This document shows positions 17,078-25,351 of a DNA stretch of 64,000 nucleotides, one piece after another. The position numbers and the translations under genes were made by a program. Below the pieces are notes generated by a model. It was not told the origin of the DNA and made no database searches. It worked only from the letters and a program-made list of their open reading frames with translations. Positions within the stretch are counted from its first letter, which is position 1. Each line of letters opens with the position of its first letter. Source of the stretch: Streptomyces sp. Edi2 (GTDB lineage Bacteria > Actinomycetota > Actinomycetes > Streptomycetales > Streptomycetaceae); contig NZ_JBEJGX010000003.1 in assembly GCF_040253635.1 (NCBI RefSeq), positions 434,001-498,000 on the forward strand, in the 5' to 3' direction.

Positions 17078-18096
17078 GCGCCGTCACTGTTGTGCCGCCG
17101 CCAGCTGACGATCCACCCGAGCTCGGCCCGGTCTCCTACGGGGTATACATGCGGCTCGGAGCCGCGCAACTCGCCTCGGTAGTGCTCCTGGGCGTAGCGG
17201 CGTGCGATGGGAAGTGCGTCCTTCTCGCTGCCGGGCTTTCGGGCGACGCCTGGGACGGGGTAGCTGGACGAGGTGGTGTTGCTGGAGCTTTCGAGGCTGA
17301 CGTTGAGTTGTGAGGCGTCCGGCCAGGTGAGCTCAGCGGAACCCTCGTTGAGGGCGATGAGCAAGATGTCGGGACTGTCGTCGACGCCTGCTTGCAGCTG
17401 TACGTTGCTGATCTTGTAACGGTCGCCGAAGGCTTGGCGGATGGCTCGGTGAGCTGCTGCCTTTTCCTTGTCTCCGGTGAATTGGAGGCTGGTGGCATCG
17501 ACGGCGACGGGGGTGACCCAGGTAGCTGCAGCAATGCCTGCTGCGACAAGGATGGTTGCGGAGGTGAGGGCGGTGGCCCGGACGTGGCGGCGGGGCGAGA
17601 TGGCAGGTCGTTTGGCCAGCCGTAAGGCAGCCCAGGCGAATGCCGTGCCGACGAGACCGCCCAGGGCGTTCATCTGCAAGTCGCTGCTGTCGCACCCCCG
17701 GCTGATGCCGGGGACCAGGGTTTGCAGGAGCTCGGTGCACAGGGAGAGCAGGATGCTTCCCGCGACGACCGGAAAGAGCGTGCGCAGGGCCATCAGTCCG
17801 AAGAAGCCGATGGGCGCGAAAAGCAAGAGGTTGAGCAGTCCTTGCTGGGTGGCGAACGGCTCAGCGTAGTTGCGGTTGATCACGCAGACACGGCTGGCTT
17901 CGGCTGCTGCCGCCCCGCTCGGCAGGAAGAGGGTGAGAGCGACTTCCGCCGTGACGGCCGCGCCGAGCGCGGCATGGGACCACGGCCGTCTGCCGGCCCG
18001 GCGCGCGAGCCAGAAGCACAGGGCGGCGACAAGAAGGACGGCTAATGCCGCTGTGACGATGAAGCCGGTCTGGTTTTTGAATATGGCGGAGAACAC
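17074..18096 (-). CDS. VanZ-family membrane protein with C-terminal extension
   Basis: 340-aa membrane protein. A VanZ-type domain occupies about residues 10-165, with hydrophobic helices and the typical NRNYAEPFATQQGLLNLLLF, PIGFFGLMALRTLFP and CTELLQTLVPGISRGCDSSD followed by MNALGGLVG. A further helix near 172-195 leads to a C-terminal extracytoplasmic domain of about 140 residues with no recognised motif. VanZ-type proteins are linked to low-level teicoplanin resistance in enterococci and are otherwise uncharacterised. GTG start at 18096. It forms an operon with the PepSY-like gene. Confidence 0.85.
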   Translation of the reverse strand: MFSAIFKNQTGFIVTAALAVLLVAALCFWLARRAGRRPWSHAALGAAVTAEVALTLFLPSGAAAAEASRVCVINRNYAEPFATQQGLLNLLLFAPIGFFGLMALRTLFPVVAGSILLSLCTELLQTLVPGISRGCDSSDLQMNALGGLVGTAFAWAALRLAKRPAISPRRHVRATALTSATILVAAGIAAATWVTPVAVDATSLQFTGDKEKAAAHRAIRQAFGDRYKISNVQLQAGVDDSPDILLIALNEGSAELTWPDASQLNVSLESSSNTTSSSYPVPGVARKPGSEKDALPIARRYAQEHYRGELRGSEPHVYPVGDRAELGWIVSWRRHNSDGA

Positions 18097-18180
18097 GAAC
18101 GCAGTGTCCCAATCCTGGAGAGCTGACAGAAGGTGGTCCGTGCCCGCCCTGCCCTGCGGCGGCCGGGCACGGACGGACGG

Positions 18181-18590
18181 TCAGCTGCAGTCGGCCAGGG
18201 GCGTCTGGAACGTCTGCTGGCCTTGCACCTGGAGAAGGCCCACGGTGCTCGAGCAGTAGGAAACGTTGTTCCAGCTACCTGTCTTGGTCGTCCCGCTGGA
18301 CTGACTGAACCAGCCGCTCCAGGAAGTCACTCCCGACCGGTTGAAACCGACACGGGCCGTGATGCTGGAGCTGCCGGTCTTCTTGTACCAGGTGGAGGCT
18401 CTGTCGTTGGTGTACTTCTGGTGGTACAGCTCAGCTCACCGCTGCTCAGCGATGAGCAGGTGTAGTTGCGGCTGAGGTGCCCGTCCCCCCGGGCAGTTCA
18501 CCATGACCGACTCCTTGGCCGTTCCCGTAGCGGCTTCGGCGTGGGCAAGCGGCATGGAGCCGATCGCGGCGACGCGTCATCCCGGGTGAC
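18181..18590 (-). pseudogene. Secreted small protein broken by two frameshifts
   Basis: Three minus-strand frames must be joined to read one protein: an Ala-rich signal end with SMPLAHAEAATGTAKES and VMVNCPGG, then DGHLSRNYTCSSLSSGEL, then YHQKYTNDRASTWYKKTGSS continuing to a C-terminal QTFQTPLADCS. The first break coincides with a six-C run at 18485-18490 and the second with a tandem AGCTG repeat near 18427-18436. The encoded protein would be a secreted, Ser/Thr-rich, disulphide-containing protein of unknown function. Confidence 0.55.
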
Positions 18591-18823
18591 GCGTCGCCGG
18601 GAGGAGGCCTCACTGATGAGATCCCGTCGCCGACCGACCGGCCGGCGACGGGACTCACCTGCCTCACTGGTAGCGCTTGACGATCAGCGTGGCTGTCCGA
18701 GCCCCGGGCGGGACAGCGATGGCGAGGGCGATGCCCAGCTGGGGCTGAGCCGTGAGTTTTTGCGTTCCATCCGGCTGCACCGTTCCGTCCTCCGAGAGAG
18801 CGGCTGCACGGGAGGATGGGGGC

Positions 18824-19381
18824 ATGCCTGCTGACCACATGCTCGTGATGGAGCTTTTGTACGCCTCCCATGCGTCCGCACAGCAAGAGACCCCGATGCG
18901 CCGGGGCGATGACCCGGCCTGCCAAGTCGTGCTCCGTGCCGCGAAGGCCGACGCGGACGACGATGGCATGGAGCGGCTCACCCTCCTGGCACTGGGCACC
19001 GCGGTCTGCGCGAGCGACCTGACCGCGGTCCTGGTCGACCACAAGAACATCACCACGCAGCATCTGATCGACGAGCTGGTGGCCGCCCGCCGCGACAAGG
19101 GCGCCGACGACACTCCGATGCCGGACCTGCTGCTCGCTATGCGCGCGGATGACCCTGGCCAGGCCGCCGAGCTGCTCGGCAACCTCATCGCAGGCGACCA
19201 CGACGCCTTCCTCGACCTCATCGTGGAACTCGGCGGCTACGCCGCCACCTGTGTATCTCTGCTGGCGGTCCTTGAGATCAGCTCCGTTGAGGTCACCCTC
19301 GCCGAGCTGGAGGAGACGGTGCAGCAGTTCTTCGCCGGCGAGCAGCCGTCCCGCACCGGGACTGCGGGAGAGCGCCGATAG
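18824..19381 (+). CDS. Hypothetical acidic protein
   Basis: 185-aa acidic, Ala/Leu/Asp-rich helical protein without membrane segments or a recognised domain. Visible parts are MLVMELLYASHASAQQETPM, CQVVLRAAKADADDDGMERL and SSVEVTLAELEETVQQFF. ATG at 18824 is supported by GGAGG at 18811-18815. The opposite strand also stays open but has weak codon bias, so plus is preferred. It looks like a Streptomyces-specific gene; I cannot assign a function. The next gene in the same direction begins about 140 bp later. Confidence 0.6.
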   Translation: MPADHMLVMELLYASHASAQQETPMRRGDDPACQVVLRAAKADADDDGMERLTLLALGTAVCASDLTAVLVDHKNITTQHLIDELVAARRDKGADDTPMPDLLLAMRADDPGQAAELLGNLIAGDHDAFLDLIVELGGYAATCVSLLAVLEISSVEVTLAELEETVQQFFAGEQPSRTGTAGERR

Positions 19382-19524
19382 CCCGTCCCTCCGGTCGTTC
19401 TCTGCCGGTAGCCCGGGGCGCCAACGACGGGGACGGGGCGTCCCGGGCCGACTGGCGTGTATCCGGCCGGCCGTCGCGGACAGCGGGGGATGTCGTGTGG
19501 ACCCGGCCGCGTACCCTCGGCTCC

Positions 19525-19938
19525 ATGCCCCGCCATCCGAAGACGCCCCGCCGGCTGGTCGCCGATGGGCGCGCCTACTTGTGGACGCTCCGCCACAGTC
19601 ACCGCGTGCAGGACAGCGGCCGGGCCACGGACTGCAGCGAGACCCTGACGCTGTACCCGCAGCCGGCCGGCACCGGCAGCCCGCTGCGCATCGTCTTCGT
19701 CGAGGCTCCGGGCCGGTACGTCCCGGGAGGGTTCCCCATGGGCTCCGGGGACGTGGGGTATGTCCGGGGCGCCTCTCTCAACCTGCACGAACCGGGCGCC
19801 GTCCGGGCCCTGCTCGACGCGGCTGCGGCCCGCGGGTGGCAGCCGGGGGAATGGCGAGCGGCGGAGGTCGACGGCTGGCCCTTGCTGGAGGAGGCGGCCG
19901 CCGCGCGAGCCAAGGACGCCGGCCCCGCGGGCTCATAG
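19525..19938 (+). CDS. Conserved hypothetical protein of Streptomyces
   Basis: 137-aa protein with no signal peptide or membrane segment. It reads as a compact beta-rich domain: LVADGRAYLWTLRHSHR, ETLTLYPQPAGTGSPLRIVF, SLNLHEPGAVRALLDAAAA and RGWQPGEWRAAEVDGWPLLE. I have seen similar short genes in Streptomyces genomes, but none with a known role. The start at 19525 (MPRHPKTPRR) is preferred over 19495 because the conserved part begins just after it. No operon partner is clear. Confidence 0.6.
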   Translation: MPRHPKTPRRLVADGRAYLWTLRHSHRVQDSGRATDCSETLTLYPQPAGTGSPLRIVFVEAPGRYVPGGFPMGSGDVGYVRGASLNLHEPGAVRALLDAAAARGWQPGEWRAAEVDGWPLLEEAAAARAKDAGPAGS

Positions 19939-20019
19939 GGGGTGACCCCGAACTCCCCTCGGACTGTCACCCTCGCATGGATCCGGCTCTGGCTCCGGCC
20001 GCGAACCGGGCCCAGCTCA

Positions 20020-20581
20020 TCACTCGGCGCGTGACGATCGACTCACGGGCCGCCAGCCTGAGGGCCAGGCGACGTCCCGGTTGACCGGACTGGTCACTCC
20101 CAGACTGGCGCGTGCGCACTCGAGGTACCGGCGCTGTGTATCTCTGAACTCCACATACGCCTGCTCCCAGCTCTGCTCGACTTCCGTGGGCACGCCCCGC
20201 GCCAGGTGCTCCAGCCGCCACAGGCAGTGGTTCAGCGTCTTGGACGCGGTGTTCGTGTCCGTGTCTCCCAACAATTCGCAGGTCTCCCAGCGCGGAACGG
20301 CGGGCCTCAGCAGCGCCAAGTTCGCCGAGCACCTCGGCAGTGAGCTCCAGCGGCGCGGGACCAGTCACCAGCCCACGAGCCGCAGCGATGCGCTGATAGC
20401 GGCCCGCAAGCTCTTTGACCGCATGGATGTACTCCCCGTAGGCGTCCAGACGCCGCCCGTCCCAGCGCACGGACTGCTCACGCCGCCACCGCGCCCGGTC
20501 GTTGAAGCTGCTCACCAGGAACGGCCCGACAGCACCCAGCGCAACACCCACCAACGGAAGTATCTGTCCCAACCAACCCAT
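20020..20581 (-). pseudogene. Membrane-anchored hypothetical protein with a single-base frameshift
   Basis: From an ATG at 20581 the minus strand reads a short membrane segment (ILPLVGVALGAVGPFLVSSF) and a helical region down to LTAEVLGEL. The coherent continuation, ALLRPAVPRWETCELLGDTD with NTASKTLNHCLWRLEHLARG and AYVEFRDTQRRYLECARASLG, is in the next frame. One surplus base near 20315-20325 accounts for the break. The product would be a one-helix, cytoplasmically coiled protein of unknown role. Confidence 0.5.
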
Positions 20582-20679
20582 AGAGGCTCCGATCCCCGAT
20601 CACGTGGTCAAACGGTTCCCCATTCTCCCGATCGGAGCCCCATCGAAGTCGGTGCTGCCGTCACCCACAACCACTGATG

Positions 20680-21000
20680 ACTCCTCGAAGACGCCCTAGG
20701 ATTCCGTTGTGCGGCCGCAGGGCGGCCAGTCTCTCCCGCGACCTCAGGGCCACCCTGCACACCGCGAGCCGGCCGGACGGGGCCAGGGCTTCCACCAGCA
20801 GTGCATCCGGCCGCTGGGCTCCGGGGCCTTGGGCGCCCACCAGTACGGGTGGGCATACAGCAGTGGGTCGACGTCGGTCTCTTGGATGACCAGCGTGAGG
20901 CCGTCGGTCGCCGCCCAGCCGCGGGCGGTCTCCTCCGGCCTCATCTCCCGGCCGTCCAGCTCGCACACCCGCCGGTGGCGGACGCCGCCGCCATTCTCTG
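20680..21000 (-). pseudogene. Second decayed Ku gene fragment
   Basis: The minus strand reads GGGVRHRRVCELDGREMRPE and ETARGWAATDG, then, after an internal loss of the TKRV region, DPLLYAHPYWWAPKAPEP, and finally, in another frame, LLVEALAPSGRLAVCRVALR and SRERLAALRPHNG. These are successive blocks of bacterial Ku. It is a different copy from the fragment at 15925 because the overlapping parts differ in sequence. It is non-functional because of a deletion and a frameshift. Confidence 0.7.
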
Positions 21001-21123
21001 GGGTTTTCGAACCTGAGGTGTGACGTTGCGCCGTAGCCCCATTTGGGGCTACGGCGAAGGTTCTTGGGGGGGGTGTAGCTCTGCGGTGGATCGTAGTGAT
21101 CATTCCGTGGAGTTGAGGTACAG

Positions 21124-21290
21124 GTGCGTGCATTTCCTGTCGTGCTGCCGTCGGGGATCCGGTACTGGACCGTGGTGGACGAAGAGCTTGTGGTGATCCA
21201 TGACGCAGACCGCTTTTTGAGAGAGCTGCGGCTGGCCCAAGAACGGGCGGAGTCGACGACGAAGGCGGTCAGCAGGATCGACATACCGGT
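21124..21290 (+). pseudogene. N-terminal fragment of a Streptomyces integrase
   Basis: MRAFPVVLPSGIRYWTVVDE followed by LVVIHDADRFLRELRLAQER and AESTTKA is the conserved opening of phage-type integrases in this genus. Coherence is lost after about 55 codons. It may be the opposite end of the same kind of element as the C-terminal scar at 13480, but the two are 7 kb apart. The 21290-21590 stretch that follows has no assignable gene. Confidence 0.6.
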
Positions 21291-21589
21291 GAACTCGGGG
21301 CGTGGCAGTCCGCAATGCGGGGCGTGGCAGGTGTCCGCGCCGCCGTAGGCGTCGCGGATCATGGTGCCGACGCTGACAGCGGCCACTCCCCCAACTGCCT
21401 CCGCAGAGACATCGATGCCGACGGAGCGGGCCGGTGAGCCCGGCCCCGCACCGTGGGCAAGTGGTCGCCTTGCGCGGAGCGGCGTCCAGTAGCAGAGATC
21501 CGTTCTTGCCGACGTCGGCGAACGGTGGTCCGCCCGTGTGCGCCATCGGCTGGAAACTCCGGCCGTCGAGTCACACAGCTCAACCCGCA

Positions 21590-22339
21590 CGGTTTCGCCG
21601 TGGCGGGTGTGGCGGTCCGTTCCAGCGGACAGGCCCAGTTCCCGTCCCAGCTCCACGACATCAAGGGCGCCATCCGCTGGCTGCGCGCCAACGCCGGGAA
21701 GTACCACCTGGACCCGCATCGCTTCGCGATCATGGGCGAGTCTCCGGTGGCTGGGCCACCACGATGGCAGCCGTGACGGGGGACATTCCCGAACTGGAAG
21801 GCACCGTGGGCGCCCGTGGCCCCTCCAGCTCCGTCCAGGCGGCCGTGCCGTTCTACCCGCCCACCGACTTCCTGCAGATGGACGAGCACATGCTCAGTGA
21901 CTGCACGCCGCGCAAGGACGGTTCCGTGCCCCGCGCATGCCACGCCGGTCCCAAGTCGCCCGAATCACGGATGCTCGGCTGCGCCATCAACGATTGCCCC
22001 GACAAGGCGGCCGCGGCCAACCCGCTCACCTACATCGGCAAGCGGAAGATCCCGCCGTTCCTGATGTTCCACGGCGAGCGGGACCAGTTGGTTCCGTACC
22101 ACCAGAGCAGGCTGCTCTTCGACAAACTGGCCTCCGCGGGCAAGGACGCCCGGTTCTTCTCCTTCCCCCACGCCCGGCACGGCACGTACCTGGAAATGCT
22201 CAGCGACGCCGACACGCAACGCGGCGCCCGCCAGGAAACCACCCGCGACGGCCGCACCACACGACCCGCCCCCGCACACCCCACATGGCAGACCGTCATC
22301 TCCTTCCTGAGGAGCGAACTCCACACCGGAGGGCGCTGA
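21590..22339 (+). pseudogene. Alpha/beta hydrolase (carboxylesterase-like) remnant, frameshifted at the nucleophile elbow
   Basis: The first part reads LNPHGFAVAGVAVRSSGQAQ and DIKGAIRWLRANAGKYHLDP then RFAIMGES. The second, in the next frame, reads GGWATTMAAVTGDIPELEG through PPFLMFHGERDQLVPYHQS and FFSFPHARHGTY. These are the oxyanion-side helix, the GxSxG elbow, the catalytic Asp region and the His of a BD-FAE/lipase-like hydrolase. A single missing base near 21741-21745 falls inside the GESxGG elbow itself. The N-terminal strand set is also missing, so the gene is dead in this form. Confidence 0.7.
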
Positions 22340-22360
22340 CACCACAAGCGTGTGCGAGAT

Positions 22361-22395
22361 GACGAGGCCGTGGCTCCCCGGGCCACGGCCTCGTC
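22361..22395 (+). terminator. Terminator after the hydrolase remnant
   Basis: A perfect 13-bp stem, 22361-22373 with 22383-22395, and a 9-base loop, 22 bp after the stop codon. Confidence 0.7.
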
Positions 22396-22573
22396 GACCC
22401 GTCTGCCGCCCGGCAGGACGCGGACCAGCAGGTGTCCGACCACCTGATGGTCGCCGTCACGGCAGTTCGTCGAGCCCCCACCACGCCGGTTTGACCGGCA
22501 CCCCGTCCGCTTGGCGTCGACCTGCGGTTCAGGCGGTGAGGCGACGGGACGCTCGGCCTGAGGCAACCCCTGC

Positions 22574-22684
22574 ATGAGCAAACTCGGCCCATTCCAGATC
22601 CACCCCTTCGCCGACGTCTTCCCTCTTATCGAAGGGGATGAGTTCGACGCTCTCGCGGGTGACCGGCGCGCCGTTCGTGCGTGA
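22574..22684 (+). pseudogene. ParB-like nuclease domain fragment
   Basis: A 36-codon reading from ATG 22574, LGPFQIHPFADVFPLIEGDE then FDALAG, is the first helix-strand segment of ParB/Srx-fold proteins (compare EVFPLMEGEEFDAL). It then runs into unrelated sequence and stops. Neighbouring 22396-22570 and 22690-22790 hold no gene that I can support. Confidence 0.5.
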
Positions 22685-22794
22685 GGTGGGGTTGGGGTGA
22701 CCGCGTGGCCGCCGACGACCGGCGAGACCTGAGAAGGCTGGGAGGACGCCGTCGTGTTCCGCCGCCGGTGAGCGGCACAGCTCACCGGCCGGTT

Positions 22795-23040
22795 CAGTCC
22801 CGGTCAGGGACCGTGACGTGCCCAGCTTTCTGCGGCGACGCGGCGGCGGCCGTTGCGCAGGGGGGCGGTGTCGCCGGTCTTGTCCCAGCCGTAGGCGCGA
22901 CGCTCCTGCTAGCGGTCCCGGCGGCTCTCCTGGCCGATGCCGGTGTGGACTCGGATCTGGCTGTAGTCGTTGAGGCGGAGCTCGCCGAAGCGGTAACTGC
23001 GGCCCGACTGTCGGCCAGGTACCCGCCTCTTGATGTTACC
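22795..23040 (-). pseudogene. Lamin-tail-domain protein remnant
   Basis: The minus strand reads GELRLNDYSQIRVHTGIGQE, an in-frame stop, then RRAYGWDKTGDTAPLRNGRR. This is the core of a bacterial lamin tail domain (VRVHTG...NNTGDTATLRN). The stop and a degraded C-terminus show that it is not expressed as a full protein. Intact relatives are secreted proteins, often carrying DNA- or membrane-associated enzymes. Confidence 0.5.
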
Positions 23041-23105
23041 GGCGAGGGGCGACCGGTGCTCTTCACCGTGGCCACTCCGCGTTCAGGCTCGCGAGGTGTC
23101 CGGTG

Positions 23106-23441
23106 CTACGTGTCGCCCCGCGGAGTCGGCTGCCCACCGCGGCGGACTTCGTCCTGGACGAGGAGAGAGAGGAGGGAGGCAACCGTGAGGCCGGCTTCGG
23201 CCGGGTGCCGCAGCACCTTGCCCGACTCGATGCGGTAAGTGTTCGCGCGTCCTTCGCGTTTGTGGGACAAGTAACCGCCTTGCTCAAGATCGACGATGAT
23301 CCGTTGGACGGCACGCTCGGTGAGCCTGCAGTGAGCGGCGATGTCGCGGATGCGGGCGTTCGGATCGTCGGCGATGGCGGCCAGCACGCGCGCGTGATTG
23401 GTGATGAACGTCCATCCGTTGTGAGGGTCAGGCACTCCCAT
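23106..23441 (-). CDS. MarR/ArsR-like winged-helix DNA-binding protein
   Basis: 111-aa transcription factor. A winged helix-turn-helix fills most of it: NHARVLAAIADDPNARIRDI then AAHCRLTERAVQRIIVDLEQ (recognition helix) and GGYLSHKREGRANTYRI (wing). There is no ligand-binding domain. The start at 23441 (MGVPDPHNGW) is natural for this small family in Streptomyces. It is divergent from the STAS-domain gene with about 115 bp between. The intervening sequence is unusually AT-rich for the region (around 23480-23520) and probably holds both promoters. Confidence 0.85.
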   Translation of the reverse strand: MGVPDPHNGWTFITNHARVLAAIADDPNARIRDIAAHCRLTERAVQRIIVDLEQGGYLSHKREGRANTYRIESGKVLRHPAEAGLTVASLLSLLVQDEVRRGGQPTPRGDT

Positions 23442-23556
23442 GCGGCAATCTTAAGACTGCCCTTGGCCGACACCGAATACATGACATATATTTCGTGTAA
23501 CACATTGCGTGTGTTGATGTTCCGGCGTCGGCAGGTCTCCAAGGAGGGCGAGCGCG

Positions 23557-24135
23557 GTGGATGCTCGGGTAGAGACGGTTGGGACAGGGCGGGCCTTGGG
23601 GGCGCAGCTATCCCCCCGACCCGAGAAACCAGCTGGCGGGCCAGTGAGTCCGCCATGCCTGATGAGGGTCAGCAGCGCCCCCGACACGGCAGGGACCGTG
23701 GTCGTGCTGCGCGGCGAGATCGACTACGACTGTGAGGCGGCACTCGAAAGGTCCCTCGCCCACGCTCTGAGCTGCTCCGCCCGCGGAATCGACATCGACC
23801 TCAGCAAGGTCTCCTTCTGGGCATGTTCCAGTGTGAAGGTCCTCTTGGTCGTACGTCAGCTGGCGCTGCGTCAGGACAAGACCATGTCCTTGCGGGCGAC
23901 CAGCCCTAGGGTGCGCCGTGTGCTCGAACTGACCGATACGCTGCAGCTCTTCACCACCAGGACCTCCCCCGCCTCTCCACCCCCGCCATCACCGGCCCCG
24001 GCGAAACCGCCGTGGTCCACTGCGGCTCTTGCTGGAGCATCAAAAGCACCCAAGGCAGCCCCTGCCACGAGCACCGACGAAGTGGCGGCATTCACCGCCC
24101 TCGGCACCGGCCAGTTCACGGCCAGTACCCCGTAG
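23557..24135 (+). CDS. STAS-domain anti-anti-sigma-factor-like protein
   Basis: 192-aa protein. A STAS domain lies at about residues 45-135: TVVVLRGEIDYDCEAALERS, GIDIDLSKVSFWACSSVKVL and MSLRATSPRVRRVLELTD. In typical antagonists the phosphorylated serine follows an Asp in DSSG; here the motif reads ACSSV, so phosphorylation control may differ. A Pro/Ala-rich tail of about 50 residues follows. GTG 23557 is preferred because AAGGAGG sits 9 bases upstream. Such proteins free SigB-like sigma factors from anti-sigma kinases, and several stress-type genes (small membrane protein, CsbD) follow on the same strand. Confidence 0.8.
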   Translation: MDARVETVGTGRALGAQLSPRPEKPAGGPVSPPCLMRVSSAPDTAGTVVVLRGEIDYDCEAALERSLAHALSCSARGIDIDLSKVSFWACSSVKVLLVVRQLALRQDKTMSLRATSPRVRRVLELTDTLQLFTTRTSPASPPPPSPAPAKPPWSTAALAGASKAPKAAPATSTDEVAAFTALGTGQFTASTP

Positions 24136-24415
24136 TCAGGCCGTGCAGGTGCATGCCTACGGGCCTGCGGCTGTCTGCTGCATTGCGCGGGAGCTCGCTC
24201 AGGGGCGATTCCCGGCCCAATCGGGTCCAGCCTCTTGCGGACCTCGGAGACGCCGGGCGACTTCGCCGGCAAGGTGGGCGCACCGGGATTCGAGGCTCCC
24301 CGAACCCTTCCTTTTCCAGAGGCGCCTTTTGCCCCTCATTCGTTCGGAGAAACCTCTTTATCATCCGCGTAGGGGGGACGAGCCCGGGCACAAGGCGGAT
24401 CGGAGGTTGATACAT

Positions 24416-24586
24416 ATGGTTCCCCTGTTGCTGGTTCTTCTCCTTGCCCTGCTCCTTTTCGGTGCCGGATTCGCACTCAAGGCTCTGTGGATCGTAGCGG
24501 TAATTGTCCTGGCAATTTGGTTGCTGGGATTCGTCCTGCGCTCCGCCGGCGCCGGTGGCAAGCGTGGACGGTGGTACCGCTGGTAG
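24416..24586 (+). CDS. Small hydrophobic membrane protein
   Basis: 56-aa protein that is almost entirely two hydrophobic helices: PLLLVLLLALLLFGAGFAL and LWIVAVIVLAIWLLGFVL, with a basic tail GGKRGRWYRW. GGAGG at 24402-24406 fixes the ATG at 24416. It is like the small hydrophobic proteins of Streptomyces that often accompany stress genes. Function unknown. It is followed directly by a strong terminator, so it is a monocistronic transcript. Confidence 0.8.
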   Translation: MVPLLLVLLLALLLFGAGFALKALWIVAVIVLAIWLLGFVLRSAGAGGKRGRWYRW

Positions 24587-24603
24587 TCGCCATCCCCTCA
24601 ACG

Positions 24604-24654
24604 ACCCGTGGGGCGGGTCAGACAACGTCCTGTTACCTGACCCGCCCCACGGGT
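24604..24654 (+). terminator. Strong terminator after the small membrane protein
   Basis: A perfect 18-bp stem, 24604-24621 with 24637-24654, around a 15-base loop, 17 bp after the stop. Confidence 0.85.
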
Positions 24655-24812
24655 TTCCCTGCGCCTCCCAGACCCCCTCTCACCTGATGCATCATCAGGC
24701 AAAAACGGGACAGGAGAACGCTGTGGCCCGGAGCGGGCGCGTTCCCGCACGGAACCCACCTCCACCACAGCGCCCCTCCGGGCCACGCCGCCCCGCCGTC
24801 AAGCCCCCTTCT

Positions 24813-24837
24813 GTTTCATGAACGCATTCACGGGCAC
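24813..24837 (+). promoter_or_regulatory. Possible SigB-type stress promoter for the CsbD gene
   Basis: GTTT at 24813-24816 is followed, 15 bases later, by GGGCAC at 24832-24837. This resembles the actinobacterial SigB-class pattern GTTT-N14-16-GGGTAC with one mismatch in the second block. It lies about 50 bp upstream of a CsbD start codon, where such a promoter is expected. Confidence 0.4.
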
Positions 24838-24885
24838 TCGCATGATGCCACCACCATGATGCCACCACGCAGAAAGGACCACGCC

Positions 24886-25059
24886 ATGAGCGCCAGCGAA
24901 AAGGCAAAGGCCAAGGCGGAGCAGACCGCCGGCAATGTCGAAAAGGTAGTGGGACGTGCAGTCGGCAATGAAAGGGTCGCCGCCGAGGGCGAGTCGAAGG
25001 AAGCCGAGGGAGATCTCCGAAGCGCCAAGGAAAAGGGAAAGGACGCCTTCAAGAACTGA
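24886..25059 (+). CDS. CsbD-family stress protein
   Basis: 57-aa, Lys/Glu/Ala-rich helical protein: MSASEKAKAKAEQTAGNVEK, VVGRAVGNERVAAEGESKEA and EGDLRSAKEKGKDAFKN. This is the whole CsbD domain, which is SigB-controlled in Bacillus and general-stress-induced in actinomycetes. AGAAAGGA lies 7 bases before the ATG at 24886. A candidate SigB promoter is just upstream and a strong terminator about 120 bp downstream. Confidence 0.9.
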   Translation: MSASEKAKAKAEQTAGNVEKVVGRAVGNERVAAEGESKEAEGDLRSAKEKGKDAFKN

Positions 25060-25181
25060 CACCAGAAGGTGATGCGCACGGCTGGAAACCCTAGCCCAGC
25101 CCCCCTCCTCCTGGTTCCGGCGACTGGGCACATGAGCCGGTCGCGCCGAGGACCGCCGACGCGCGCTGGAGGTCCCCAACA

Positions 25182-25219
25182 GTGTGGCCCCGACCCTGCT
25201 TACCGGGTCGGGGCCACAC
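25182..25219 (+). terminator. Terminator downstream of csbD-like gene
   Basis: A perfect 15-bp stem, 25182-25196 with 25205-25219, and an 8-base loop. Confidence 0.75.
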
Positions 25220-25351
25220 TTGCGTTCGAGGGGTCGGACACTTCTTCCGTCCAATAACGCCTAGGTTCCGTCTGCCTGGTCAGTGTCGGGTCCAGATGAG
25301 GACCGCAGCGAGTGGAATGCAGCCTAATACTCCAGCTGTAGATCGTGATCT

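Noticed and set aside
18664..19221. Minus-strand frame opposite the 18824 gene
   Set aside because: Ser/Arg-rich antisense composition; the plus strand has a ribosome site and better codon use.
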